This document shows positions 1-7,471 of a stretch of 64,000 bases of DNA, one piece after another. The notes under the pieces are model-generated. The model saw nothing but the letters and a program-made list of their open reading frames with translations, was not told the DNA's origin and ran no database searches. The stretch is from Mycolicibacterium hassiacum DSM 44199 (GTDB taxonomy: Bacteria; Actinomycetota; Actinomycetes; Mycobacteriales; Mycobacteriaceae), in the NCBI RefSeq assembly GCF_900603025.1, contig NZ_LR026975.1, positions 3,224,001-3,288,000 of the forward strand, written 5' to 3'. Position 1 is the first letter of the stretch. Every line of letters begins with the position of its first letter. The position numbers were made by a program, and so were the translations under genes.

Positions 1-2
1 TG

Positions 3-506
3 GACAACGTCGAGCTCGCCGACGACGCGCTGATCGGCGAGCCCGGCCAGGGGTGGGCGATCGCCCTGGTGACGCTGGGCCGCGAACGGCTCACGCTGGG
101 CACCCAGGCGGTCGCGATGTTCAAACTGCACGAGCGGATGGTGCAGGCCGCACGCGACCGCGGCCGGCTCGATGCGACGCTGAGCCGGTCGCTGACCAGG
201 CTGTGGGCCCGGATGTGGTTGCTGCGCTACACCTGGCAGCGCGCGATCGAAGGCGGCGACCTCACCTCGCCGGCGTTCTCGGTGCTGAAGCTGATGACCT
301 CCGAAACCGACCGCGACCTGGGCGATCTGGCCACCGAGGTGCTCGGCACCGACGTCTGCGTCGACCCGACGGCCGGCACCGACGACGCCGACCTGGTGCG
401 CGCCATGCTGGTCGGCCGCGCGCAGACGATCCTCGGCGGGACCAGCGAGATTCAGCGCAACATCCTCGGCGAGCGGGTGCTGGGCCTGCCCAAAGAACCC
501 CGGTGA
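3..506 (+). CDS. Acyl-CoA dehydrogenase, C-terminal part (5' end outside window)
   Basis: This is the last 167 residues of an FAD-dependent acyl-CoA dehydrogenase, which introduces an alpha-beta double bond into an acyl-CoA. The frame is open from base 3, so the start lies upstream of the window. GRERLTLG resembles the helix that carries the catalytic glutamate in the isovaleryl/long-chain type, and ILGGTSEIQRNILGERVLGL is the usual C-terminal FAD-contact motif. The TGA stop overlaps the GTG start of the following CoA-transferase gene (GTGA), so the two were translationally coupled before an insertion sequence split the second gene. The acyl substrate cannot be told from this fragment. Confidence 0.9.
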   Translation, partial: DNVELADDALIGEPGQGWAIALVTLGRERLTLGTQAVAMFKLHERMVQAARDRGRLDATLSRSLTRLWARMWLLRYTWQRAIEGGDLTSPAFSVLKLMTSETDRDLGDLATEVLGTDVCVDPTAGTDDADLVRAMLVGRAQTILGGTSEIQRNILGERVLGLPKEPR

Positions 507-586
507 CCGAGGTGCTCTCCGGCGCGGACCTGCGGGCCGCGCTGCGCCGCGAGCTTCGCCCGGGCATGACGGCTCTTCCGAGTTAG
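503..586 (+). pseudogene. Acetyl-CoA hydrolase/transferase, 5' fragment cut by IS
   Basis: GTG at 503 opens a frame that encodes the first 22-24 residues (MTEVLSGADLRAALRRELRP and on) of an acetyl-CoA hydrolase/transferase. It then runs into the insertion sequence at 571 and stops at a TAG in the left inverted repeat (584-586). Removing 571-2039 (the element plus one copy of its 8-bp duplication) joins this piece in frame to the fragment that continues to 3156. That gives an uninterrupted protein of 394 residues, a normal length for the family. Confidence 0.85.
563..570. repeat. Left target-site duplication of the IS
   Basis: GGCATGAC stands immediately left of the insertion sequence and is repeated exactly at 2032-2039 on its right side. 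An 8-bp direct repeat is usual for ISL3-family insertions. The two copies are identical, which suggests a fairly recent insertion. Confidence 0.93.
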
Positions 587-595
587 CAGGGGCGT
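571..595. repeat. IS left terminal inverted repeat
   Basis: This end begins GGCTCTTCCGAGTTAGCAGG. The first 14 bases match the inverted right end perfectly, and about 22 of 25 match overall. The transposase stop codon (583-585, complement) lies inside the repeat. Confidence 0.9.
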
Positions 596-1911
596 ACCTG
601 CTTGGTGCTGGGTGGCGTCCGCCGGGATTGGCGGGTGCAGGCCCACCGTACTCGGCGGCGTTGGTTTTCTGGGTTGCGGAATCCGAAGGCGATGCGGCCG
701 ACGTGTTTGATGATGCGGTTGTAGCCTTCGCTGCGGGCGTTGGACAGTCCGGTCTGGATGGCCAGGATCATCGGCTCCTGCCATGCTGAGATGGTGCGGG
801 CAAGCTTGCTGATCTCGGGCACCGAGCAGGCGGCGCAGAACGTGTAGAACCGGTACAGCGCATCGCGGATCTCGTAGGTCAATCCGCCACGGGCGGTGCA
901 GGCCAACACATCTCGTAGGAGCTCTTTGGCGATCCAGGCGGCGGCGATGTCGCCATTGGGGTCCGCTGAGGTCAGTTTCACGAACAGCTTGTGGCGTTGC
1001 TCATCGGTCAATCGCTCAGCGGCGCGCAGCAGCCGGCGCCGGTTGATCCATTCGGGGTCGCTTTTGCGTCCGCGGCGCAAACGGTGGGCTTGGGTAGTGC
1101 GGCGCCGGACCTCATCGACCATTTCGTTGGCCCGCTTGACCAGATGAAACCGATCGACGATCAGCTTCGCGTGCGGCAACGCTTGGCGCGCAGCGTTGGC
1201 GTAGGTGACCGACATGTCGATCGCGACGAACTCGATGGTGGCCTTCCAGCCGGGATCACGCTGATCCAGCCAGTCGGTCACCGGTTTGGCCGCACGGCCG
1301 TTGACCTGCACCAACAACCCGCCCGTGCCGGTGATATCGACCAGCCCGGTGTCGAAGCGGTCCACCCAGGATCGGGTACCGGTCTGCGAGCAGGTCTCCC
1401 ATTTGGCCTTGCCGCGACGGGTCTCGTCGATTCCCAGCACGCTCACGGCTTCGGGTTCGCCGGCCAGCACCGGGTCCGCCGTGGCGATGACCGCGTCGTG
1501 ACAGGTGTTCCAGGTGCAGCCGTACGCGGCGGCGACCGCCTTGACCGAGCGGTCATCGTCAAGCACCGCCGAGGCCATCTCGCGCTTGGCCCGCACCGTC
1601 ACCCGTGCTCGCGGCGGGATCGACGGCACCGACTCTGTGAATGACTTGCGGTCACAACACATGTTGGCGCACAACCACTTTCGTTTCCGCCACACGATCC
1701 GGGGAATGTCCGGCCCGATCTTGATATCGCGGGGCCGAGTGCTCACCCAGCCCTTCGAGCGAGCTGACCGGACCATGCATCCAGGACACACGCCGACCCA
1801 CTGCTCGGCGGTGCGGACATAGATGGTGCGGGTTCGGTCGAGGTCGACATGCACAGACTCCACGACGACACCGTCGAGTCCAAGCAGCAGGGAACCACTA
1901 GTCTGGGGCAA
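583..1911 (-). CDS. ISL3-family transposase
   Basis: This 442-residue protein catalyses cut-and-paste movement of the surrounding element. The N-terminal region has cysteine pairs typical of the ISL3 zinc finger (CPGC near residue 43, then CANMCCDRKSF near residue 82), followed by a helix-turn-helix stretch (VKAVAAAYGCTWNTCHDAV). The DDE catalytic domain contains VLGIDETRRGK, FVAIDMSVTYANA and VDRFHLVKRANEMVDEVRR, in the order expected for the family. Length and motifs match intact ISL3 transposases, and the frame has no internal damage, so the element may still be active. The start is the ATG at 1911. Confidence 0.95.
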   Translation of the reverse strand: MPQTSGSLLLGLDGVVVESVHVDLDRTRTIYVRTAEQWVGVCPGCMVRSARSKGWVSTRPRDIKIGPDIPRIVWRKRKWLCANMCCDRKSFTESVPSIPPRARVTVRAKREMASAVLDDDRSVKAVAAAYGCTWNTCHDAVIATADPVLAGEPEAVSVLGIDETRRGKAKWETCSQTGTRSWVDRFDTGLVDITGTGGLLVQVNGRAAKPVTDWLDQRDPGWKATIEFVAIDMSVTYANAARQALPHAKLIVDRFHLVKRANEMVDEVRRRTTQAHRLRRGRKSDPEWINRRRLLRAAERLTDEQRHKLFVKLTSADPNGDIAAAWIAKELLRDVLACTARGGLTYEIRDALYRFYTFCAACSVPEISKLARTISAWQEPMILAIQTGLSNARSEGYNRIIKHVGRIAFGFRNPENQRRRVRWACTRQSRRTPPSTKQVRPC

Positions 1912-2006
1912 GCTCGCGCCTTTGCTTCTGGATGCGTCAAGAACACCCAGTTGACAAGGGCGCGAGCCCTCAATCAGTCACCGACACGATCCGAATCGGT
2001 CACACC

Positions 2007-2031
2007 AGACCCCTACCAACTCGGAAGAGCC
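2007..2031. repeat. IS right terminal inverted repeat
   Basis: Read inverted, this end is GGCTCTTCCGAGTTGGTAGG followed by GGTCT, matching the left end. On the + strand it contributes GGAAG at 2023-2027. That lies seven bases before the ATG at 2035, so the repeat may act as a ribosome binding site for the 3' part of the disrupted gene. Confidence 0.9.
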
Positions 2032-2039
2032 GGCATGAC
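2032..2039. repeat. Right target-site duplication of the IS
   Basis: GGCATGAC is identical to 563-570 and is the second copy of the 8-bp duplication. It contains an ATG (2035) in the frame of the downstream CoA-transferase fragment. Confidence 0.93.
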
Positions 2040-3156
2040 CGTCGCGTTCGGCGACGGTGTCGGTGCCCTGCGGTCGCTGGCCGACGGGACCGCGGTCGGT
2101 GCGGTGCTCAGCGAGGTCGCGCGCGAGCTCGGCGGCATCCGGCTGGTGCTGGGCTGGTTGACCGCCGCCCCGGAGGGTTTGGATCCCGGCGCGTTCACCG
2201 ACGTGGTGGCGTTGATGCCGGGTTGGGGCGTTCGGACCGTGTTGTCCTGTGCCACCGCGCGTTTCGTTCCCACCCCGCTCAGCGGTATCGCCGCGCTGCT
2301 GGCCGACACGCTGCGTCCGGACGTTCTGCTGACCCGGTTGGTGCTGCGCGACAGCGACGCCTGTTTCGGCACCGAGGTGTCCTGGCAGCGTCAGCTCGCC
2401 GACGGCGGGGTGCGGGTGCTCGGCATCGCCGACGACACCGCCCCGTGCGCCGACGCCGGCCCGCCGGTGGCCGCAACGGTGCTCGGGCGCTGCACCGACG
2501 GTCCGCGGCGGTACGAGTCCGCCGCGCCGGAGCCGGTGCACGAGGCGCTGGCCGACGCCGTGCTGCGGTTCGTCCCCGAGGGCGCCCGGCTGCAATACGG
2601 CCCGGGTCAGTTGGGCACCGCGCTGCTGCGCCGCACCGACAGGGCGCTGCGGATCGATACCGGATTGCTCACCGACGCGGTGGTCGACCTCGACCGGCGG
2701 GGACTGCTGATCGGAACCCCGTCGGCGACATACCTGTTGGGCAGCGACGAGCTGTACGCGTGGGCCGACGGGCGGGCGATTCTGCGCGGCATCGACCACA
2801 CCCATGACGTCTCCCGGCTGGCCGCCGACGAGGGGCCGTTCATCGCGGTCAACACCGCGATCGAGATCGACCCGGTCGGCCAGATCAACGTCGAGGGCGT
2901 CGGCGACAAGGTGGTGGGCGGGATCGGTGGACATCCCGACTACTGTGCGGCCGCCCGCCGGTCGCGCGGCGGGCTGTCGATCATCGCGGTTCCGTCCAGA
3001 ACGAAGGGCCGCTCGCCGCTGGTCGAGCGGCTGAGCCGGCCGGTCTCCACGCCCGCCTACGACGTCGACCTCATCGTCACCGAATCGGGCCACGCCGATC
3101 TGCGGGGCGCCGACTGGACCGAGCGCAGGCGGCTGATCGCCGCGTTGTTCGAGTGA
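2035..3156 (+). pseudogene. Acetyl-CoA hydrolase/transferase, 3' fragment (possibly still translated)
   Basis: This 373-residue fragment of an acetyl-CoA hydrolase/transferase would move CoA between carboxylates or hydrolyse acyl-CoA. The diagnostic C-terminal block is present: NTAIEIDPVGQINVEGVG, holding the family's glutamate region, then a glycine-rich GGIGGHPDY and IIAVPSRTKG. Only the first 21 residues are lost to the insertion sequence. An ATG at 2035 inside the duplicated target site sits seven bases after GGAAG from the IS end, so a nearly full-length protein could still be made if transcription reaches it. The same frame is also open back into the IS to 1849. Ten bases separate it from the next SDR gene, so both probably share a transcript. 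Confidence 0.8.
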
Positions 3157-3165
3157 AGGAGCGCA

Positions 3166-4092
3166 ATGTCACAGGAATTGGCGGGGTCACAACCATTGGC
3201 CGGACGCGTGGTACTGGTCACCGGGGGCGGCCGGGGCATCGGCCGCAGCCACTGCCTGGCGCTGGCCAGACACGGGGCGGCGGTGGTGGTCAACGATCCC
3301 GGTGTCAGCCGCGACGGCACCGCCGGTGACACCGGGCCGGCCGCCGAGGTCGTCGCCGAGATCGAGGCCGCGGGCGGAAAAGCGGTCGCGCACACCGGTT
3401 CCGTCGCCGATTGGGACGATGTCGCCGACATGATCCGCACCGCCGTCGACACCTTCGGCACGCTGACCGGGGTGGTGAACAACGCCGGCATCGTCCGCGA
3501 CGCGACGGTGACCAACGCGACCGAGGAGGACTGGGACGCGGTGATCGCGGTGCACCTGAAGGGCACCTTCGCGGTCACCCGGCACGCGTGCGCCTACTGG
3601 CGGGAACAGGCCAAGGCGGGCAATCGGATCGACGCGCGGATTGTCAATACCGTCTCGGGTGCGGGGCTGTGGGGCAACTACGGTCAGGCCGCCTACGGTG
3701 CCGCCAAGGCGGCGATCGCCAACCTCACCGTCGTCACCGCGATGGAGGGGCGCCGATACGGGGTGACCGCCAACGCGATCTCGCCGCTGGCGGTGACCCG
3801 CATCAGCCAGGACTTCTTCAAGGGTGAGCGGGCCGGCGACCCCGCGCTGGATCCGGCGCGCAGCTCGGAGGTGGTCGCCTGGCTGCAGTCGGCGGAGTCG
3901 GGGTGGTTGACCGGGCAGATCCTGCGCATCGACGGCCACAAGCTGATCCGGATCGAGGGCTACAGCGAGGCGCCGCAGCGGTATCACGCACAGGACGGGG
4001 AGTCGCTGCGGTTCGATGAGATCGGCCAGGCGGTGAGCTGGCTCTACGGCACCGCCCCGCGCGGCCTCGCCGGCCCCTTGCCGACCTCCTGA
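3166..4092 (+). CDS. SDR family oxidoreductase (3-hydroxyacyl-CoA dehydrogenase type)
   Basis: This 308-residue short-chain dehydrogenase/reductase has the NAD(P) motif VTGGGRGIGRSH near residue 19, the NNAG motif (VVNNAGIVRD), a catalytic serine in NTVSGAG and the tyrosine/lysine pair in AAYGAAKAAI. The long insert after the first strand (NDPGVSRDGTAGDT) is typical of SDRs related to the (3R)-hydroxyacyl-CoA dehydrogenase part of peroxisomal multifunctional enzyme type 2. Oxidation of a 3-hydroxyacyl-CoA is therefore the likely role. The start has a good AAGGAG site ending just upstream. It follows the disrupted CoA-transferase by nine bases and is the last gene before a hairpin-forming repeat. 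Confidence 0.88.
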   Translation: MSQELAGSQPLAGRVVLVTGGGRGIGRSHCLALARHGAAVVVNDPGVSRDGTAGDTGPAAEVVAEIEAAGGKAVAHTGSVADWDDVADMIRTAVDTFGTLTGVVNNAGIVRDATVTNATEEDWDAVIAVHLKGTFAVTRHACAYWREQAKAGNRIDARIVNTVSGAGLWGNYGQAAYGAAKAAIANLTVVTAMEGRRYGVTANAISPLAVTRISQDFFKGERAGDPALDPARSSEVVAWLQSAESGWLTGQILRIDGHKLIRIEGYSEAPQRYHAQDGESLRFDEIGQAVSWLYGTAPRGLAGPLPTS

Positions 4093-4102
4093 CTTCTTCC
4101 CG

Positions 4103-4162
4103 GCGAGCAGACGTGAAAACCCCCAAAAAGGCGCGGAATTGGGGGTGCTCGCGTCTGGTCGC
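4103..4162. repeat. Hairpin-forming intergenic repeat, copy 1 (terminator-like)
   Basis: An imperfect inverted repeat whose arms begin GCGAGCAGACG and meet at CCCCCAA/TTGGGGG around a loop of about 14 bases; roughly 20 of 24 arm positions pair. It starts 10 bases after the stop of the SDR gene, which suits a bidirectional transcription terminator between convergent genes. A second copy with the same outer and inner core lies at 8111-8170, so it is a dispersed element rather than a chance hairpin. Confidence 0.7.
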
Positions 4163-4172
4163 GGCAGAAAAG

Positions 4173-4391
4173 TCAGCTGCCGTCGGCGGCGCCGCGCTCG
4201 CGGCCCAACACCAGCAGCAGGTCCTGGTCTTGTCGGCCCAGCCCGCGTAATAGCGGATCCACTCCAGCGCCTTGCCGACCATCGTGGTCGCGATGGTGAC
4301 CGGGGTTCCGTTCTCCCGGGCACCAGCGGTATGACACTGTCCACACCGCCGGTAGCCGGGTTGACGTGCCGTCCTGTTGCGCGGTCGTCAT
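4173..4391 (-). pseudogene. Aldehyde dehydrogenase remnant
   Basis: The ATG at 4391 has a GAGGAG-like site and follows the stop of the upstream gene by 12 bases, as in an operon. The product does not look like a whole protein. In the neighbouring frame, bases 4300-4229 read ENGTPVTIATTMVGKALEWI followed by RYYAGWADK, a segment characteristic of aldehyde dehydrogenases. The aldehyde dehydrogenase at 15283-16743 has the related WTRYYAGWADK at residues 118-128. Most of the N-terminal region and the whole catalytic and C-terminal parts are missing and the frame is shifted, so this is a decayed, deleted aldehyde dehydrogenase gene. Confidence 0.62.
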
Positions 4392-4402
4392 GGTGCCGCT
4401 CC

Positions 4403-5464
4403 TCAGTTGACGGGGAGGGGAATCGGGTAGATGCCGGATTCGACGTAGGTCCGGATGTCGCGAACCGGGATGATCCCCTGGGGCGTGGTGATCACGCCGT
4501 TGGCTCGGCAGGCCAGCCCGTAGTAGGAGATCGCGGCCTGGGCCTGGCAGTAGGTGTACATCCAGCGGCCGTAGGCTTCGATGATCACCGCGACGGCGCT
4601 CTCCTCGGATCGCATGGTCAGCGAGACCTTCGACGGGATGGTCTGCCCGGTGCGGGGATCGGTCCAGTAGTCCAGCTCGGTGACCTCGATCTGATCGCCC
4701 GCGAAATGACTGTGCTCGTTGCCGATGCTGGTGTGCCCGAAGGTCACCCCGGTGGCTTCCTTGATGTAGCTGAAGACCCGGAACTCCTCGTCGAGCAGCC
4801 AGATCCAGTAGTGTCGCGTCTTGCGCAGGGCGGTGTCACCGTGGACCCACTGGTCACCGATGATGACCTTCTCGTGCATGCCGATTCCGCGTTGCAGCGC
4901 GTAGGTCCGGCCACCGGCGGCGATCGTGCCCTCGACCCACAGCGGCTGTTCGATCCCGGCCATGCCGTTCTTCTGCAGGTCGTCGAATGCGCCGAGGAAC
5001 CGGGAGGCATCGCAGAGTCCGCCCATCGTGATATCGAAGTCGACCCCGGCGTGTTGACCCTTGACGCTCCAGTACGGCACCTCGGCGGTGGTGACGATCC
5101 CTCCCTCGTTCCATACCACCGTGTCTCCGTCGCGGGTGACCTCCAGCTGCCGCGGCCGGACCGGGTCCGAACGCACACCGATGTAGTCGTTGTCGTTCAT
5201 GCCCGTGTACCGCAGCGACTTCGGTAACGCCATGAAGTTGGTCTGCCGCAACGTGGTCGGCCGTCCGCCCCATGCCTCGCCGTCGACGTTGAAGGTCAGG
5301 CTGACCGCGAAGACATCGTGGTCGTCGGTTTCACCGGTGACGAAGAAGGCGTTGTCCTCCAACAGATGCTTTCCGGTGAAGTGGGGAGCACCCAGTTTGT
5401 CGCGGTAGCTGAGCGTCTCCTCGGGTTTGACGTCGCTGATTGCCGGGCGCCGAACGGTCATCAT
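4403..5464 (-). CDS. Protein of unknown function, beta-rich, catabolic context
   Basis: I do not recognise this 353-residue protein with certainty. It has no signal peptide or membrane segment and is rich in aromatic residues and predicted beta strands (for example KTRHYWIWLLDEEFRVFSYI and LTFNVDGEAWGGR). This recalls the double lipocalin-like fold of AttH/CrtC and tocopherol-cyclase-type proteins, a weak analogy only. The start is chosen at ATGATG (5464), seven bases after GAGGAG; the frame extends 24 codons further without a comparable site. It lies downstream of a Rieske oxygenase and a TetR gene and just upstream of an aldehyde dehydrogenase remnant, so a role in handling a hydrophobic substrate is possible. 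Confidence 0.75.
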   Translation of the reverse strand: MMTVRRPAISDVKPEETLSYRDKLGAPHFTGKHLLEDNAFFVTGETDDHDVFAVSLTFNVDGEAWGGRPTTLRQTNFMALPKSLRYTGMNDNDYIGVRSDPVRPRQLEVTRDGDTVVWNEGGIVTTAEVPYWSVKGQHAGVDFDITMGGLCDASRFLGAFDDLQKNGMAGIEQPLWVEGTIAAGGRTYALQRGIGMHEKVIIGDQWVHGDTALRKTRHYWIWLLDEEFRVFSYIKEATGVTFGHTSIGNEHSHFAGDQIEVTELDYWTDPRTGQTIPSKVSLTMRSEESAVAVIIEAYGRWMYTYCQAQAAISYYGLACRANGVITTPQGIIPVRDIRTYVESGIYPIPLPVN

Positions 5465-5650
5465 CGGAGAACTCCTCACCTGTTTGCCACGTGGGCTGTC
5501 CGACGTGGACGAATGGGTTACCGCAGGGTGTGACACCGATCACGGTAAGCGTCACCCACACGAAAGTCAATCATTGGTTGATTATCTATCGATCAGGGTT
5601 ACTCCCCAGGTGTATCGACTGTCCGACAGGAGATTTCGCGTGACGAGTGG

Positions 5651-6322
5651 TCAGCGCCGCCGGCGACCGGTAGCCGCTCCGTCCGGCGCCTCGAGCGCCT
5701 GACCCCACATCGGCAGGACGGACCGCAGAACCACATAGAAGACCTCGTCGCGACCGGGCACGGCGTCGTCACTGTCGTAGGTGAACGGCAGGATGTTGGC
5801 CGCGACACCGATGGACAGCAACATCTGCCGAAGCTGCAGCCCCGGGTCCGGGACGGTCATGCCGATCCGCGAAAGATATTCCTCCAACGAGGCTTCCATC
5901 GGCGCGAGCGTGGCGCTGATACGTCCGCGGACGTGCGCGACCACCTCGTCGTCGTCCGAATCGGCCAGCAGGCGGATCATCGCCTGCGCGATCGCGCGAT
6001 TGTCGGTGAGAAAGTCGAAGAACGCGGTGGCGAACCTAATGATGTACTCCCGTTCGCTGCCGCGCCCCTGTGACACATCGTCGAGCCAGCCGCGGTGCAA
6101 CTCGCCGATCGCGTCCAGCAGCGGGCTGAGCACCGCCTCGACGAACAGCTTCTCCTTGGATTCGAAGTAGCGGAAGATCAGTTCGTGCGACACCCCGGCC
6201 CGCTCGGCGATCTCACGGGTGGTCGCGCCGTAGCCCCGTTCGGCGAACAGTTGACGCGCGGCGTCGCGGATCAGGCCCGGAGCCGTGCCCCGGCGCGCCC
6301 GCGGCCTGCGCCCAGTCGCCAT
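5651..6322 (-). CDS. TetR family transcriptional regulator
   Basis: This 223-residue repressor has an N-terminal TetR DNA-binding domain: ARQLFAERGYGATTREIAER, then AGVSHELIFRYFESKEKLF, covering helices 1-4 with the recognition helix in SHELIFRYF. The C-terminal part is helical and would bind an effector. The arginine-rich start (MATGRRPRARRG) is common in the family. ATG at 6322 begins 50 bases after the stop of the Rieske oxygenase on the same strand, so the regulator is probably co-transcribed with it. Confidence 0.92.
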   Translation of the reverse strand: MATGRRPRARRGTAPGLIRDAARQLFAERGYGATTREIAERAGVSHELIFRYFESKEKLFVEAVLSPLLDAIGELHRGWLDDVSQGRGSEREYIIRFATAFFDFLTDNRAIAQAMIRLLADSDDDEVVAHVRGRISATLAPMEASLEEYLSRIGMTVPDPGLQLRQMLLSIGVAANILPFTYDSDDAVPGRDEVFYVVLRSVLPMWGQALEAPDGAATGRRRR

Positions 6323-6372
6323 AGCCGTGCACTCTATCGGTCCACCGCGCGCGACCGCAGCGGTGGACCGCG

Positions 6373-7407
6373 TCAGCGACTCCCGGCGCCGTACTCCCCC
6401 GGCTTCGGACAGAAGCTCTGCGCCCAGCGCCGCATCATGCGGAACAGCTTGGCCTCCTCGGTCTGCAGTGACGGCGGTTCGATGAACCGCTGACGCTGCC
6501 AGATGGCCAGGTCTTCCGGGAACACCGACTCGATGGCCGCGATGCGCGCCGTCCGCTGCTCGTCGGTCTCCCCGTCGATCTTCTCGATGAACAGGGTCTG
6601 GCGCAGGATCGAGTTGTGCGCGTCCACCGGGGTGACCGAGATGGCCGAGTGCGTGTTGTCCCGGCCGGAGAATCGGGTGTAGGCCATCCCGACTCCCCAC
6701 TGCTTGAGGGTGACCGTGTCCTCCCGGCGCGGACCGTCGACCTTGCGTTTGCCCCGCGAGTGCACCCGCAGCTTGGTCATGAAGAAGCTGTCGGTGACCT
6801 CGTAACTCACCAGGGTGGGCAGGTCGCGGGTGTGGTGAACGTAGCGGAAATGCGCTGGGTCGACGATGTTTTCCACGACCATCCGCGGTTGGATCGGCAG
6901 CCGGCCGTAGTCGAACGCGGTCTCGGCGGCCGCCACGTCCCAGAACTCGCCGGTGGGATACTCGTCGCGCAGGTCTTCGAAGATGTCGGGCAGCGTCCAT
7001 GTCGGCGACCGGCCGGCGACATCGTGCCACAGGTAGATGATCCCGTTCTGCTCGCACACCGGCCACGGCGTGATACGCCGCTTGCTGGTTCGCCCCTCCG
7101 GCACCGCGACATTGCGGCCGTCCGGCCCCCAGGTCCAGCCGTGGAACGGGCACACAACACAGTCGCCGGACACCGTGCCGCCGTAACCGAGGTGCGCCCC
7201 CAGGTGCTGACAGAAGGCATCCAGGCAGTGCACGGTGCCGGCGTTCGACCGGTACAGCACAAGATCCTGTCCGAACACCTTGAGCGGCTTGATCCCGCCG
7301 GGTTCGAGTTCGTGCGACCAGGCGACAACGAACCAGCCGGTGGGCGCCATCCAGGACGGTAGCCTGACCTCGGTTTCGTTGTCGGTCACCACAACTGGCC
7401 TGCCCAC
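6373..7407 (-). CDS. Rieske [2Fe-2S] ring-hydroxylating oxygenase (KshA-like)
   Basis: This 344-residue protein is the oxygenase component of a Rieske non-heme iron monooxygenase. The Rieske centre is read from CQHLGAH and CPFHGW, giving C-X-H and C-X2-H. The mononuclear iron site follows in the NIVDPAHFRYVHH segment. KshA, the 3-ketosteroid 9-alpha-hydroxylase oxygenase, is the nearest well-known relative by layout, though similarity to the classic KshA sequence is partial. No reductase partner is next to it. The gene is flanked on both sides by TetR genes on the same strand, and a palindrome at 7447-7471 lies just upstream of its start. Confidence 0.88.
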   Translation of the reverse strand: MGRPVVVTDNETEVRLPSWMAPTGWFVVAWSHELEPGGIKPLKVFGQDLVLYRSNAGTVHCLDAFCQHLGAHLGYGGTVSGDCVVCPFHGWTWGPDGRNVAVPEGRTSKRRITPWPVCEQNGIIYLWHDVAGRSPTWTLPDIFEDLRDEYPTGEFWDVAAAETAFDYGRLPIQPRMVVENIVDPAHFRYVHHTRDLPTLVSYEVTDSFFMTKLRVHSRGKRKVDGPRREDTVTLKQWGVGMAYTRFSGRDNTHSAISVTPVDAHNSILRQTLFIEKIDGETDEQRTARIAAIESVFPEDLAIWQRQRFIEPPSLQTEEAKLFRMMRRWAQSFCPKPGEYGAGSR

Positions 7408-7446
7408 GCATGCCCCCTCTCGAGCCGACGCGGGACAACGCTAGCG

Positions 7447-7471
7447 ATACTTAGACAATTACGTCAAGTAT
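7447..7471. promoter_or_regulatory. Putative TetR operator upstream of the Rieske gene
   Basis: ATACTT (7447-7452) and AAGTAT (7466-7471) form a perfect 6-bp inverted repeat in an AT-rich island within GC-rich DNA. On the minus strand, TTGACG (7463-7468) inside the right half could serve as a -35 element for the Rieske gene. The site overlaps the stop codon of the upstream TetR gene. Confidence 0.5.

Larger units (their letters stand above)
571..2031 (-). mobile_element. ISL3-family insertion sequence, 1461 bp
   Basis: The element has imperfect terminal inverted repeats of about 25 bp, both beginning GGCTCTTCCGAGTT (571-595 and, inverted, 2007-2031). It carries one transposase gene and is flanked by an 8-bp duplication, so it looks complete. 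It sits inside an acetyl-CoA hydrolase/transferase gene. Between the transposase start and the right end are about 120 non-coding bases containing a 9-bp inverted repeat (GCTCGCGCC at 1912-1920, GGCGCGAGC at 1959-1967). Structure and transposase both point to ISL3; the exact named element is not identified. Confidence 0.95.

Noticed and set aside
1912..1967. Outward promoter at the right end of the IS (TTGACA at 1951)
   Set aside because: No acceptable -10 hexamer at 16-18 bases. The 9-bp inverted repeat there is more likely a structural element of the IS.
5651..7438. 595-codon minus frame spanning TetR and Rieske genes
   Set aside because: Only the last 223 codons (from ATG 6322) encode a protein, the TetR regulator. 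The earlier part is another frame of the Rieske gene.
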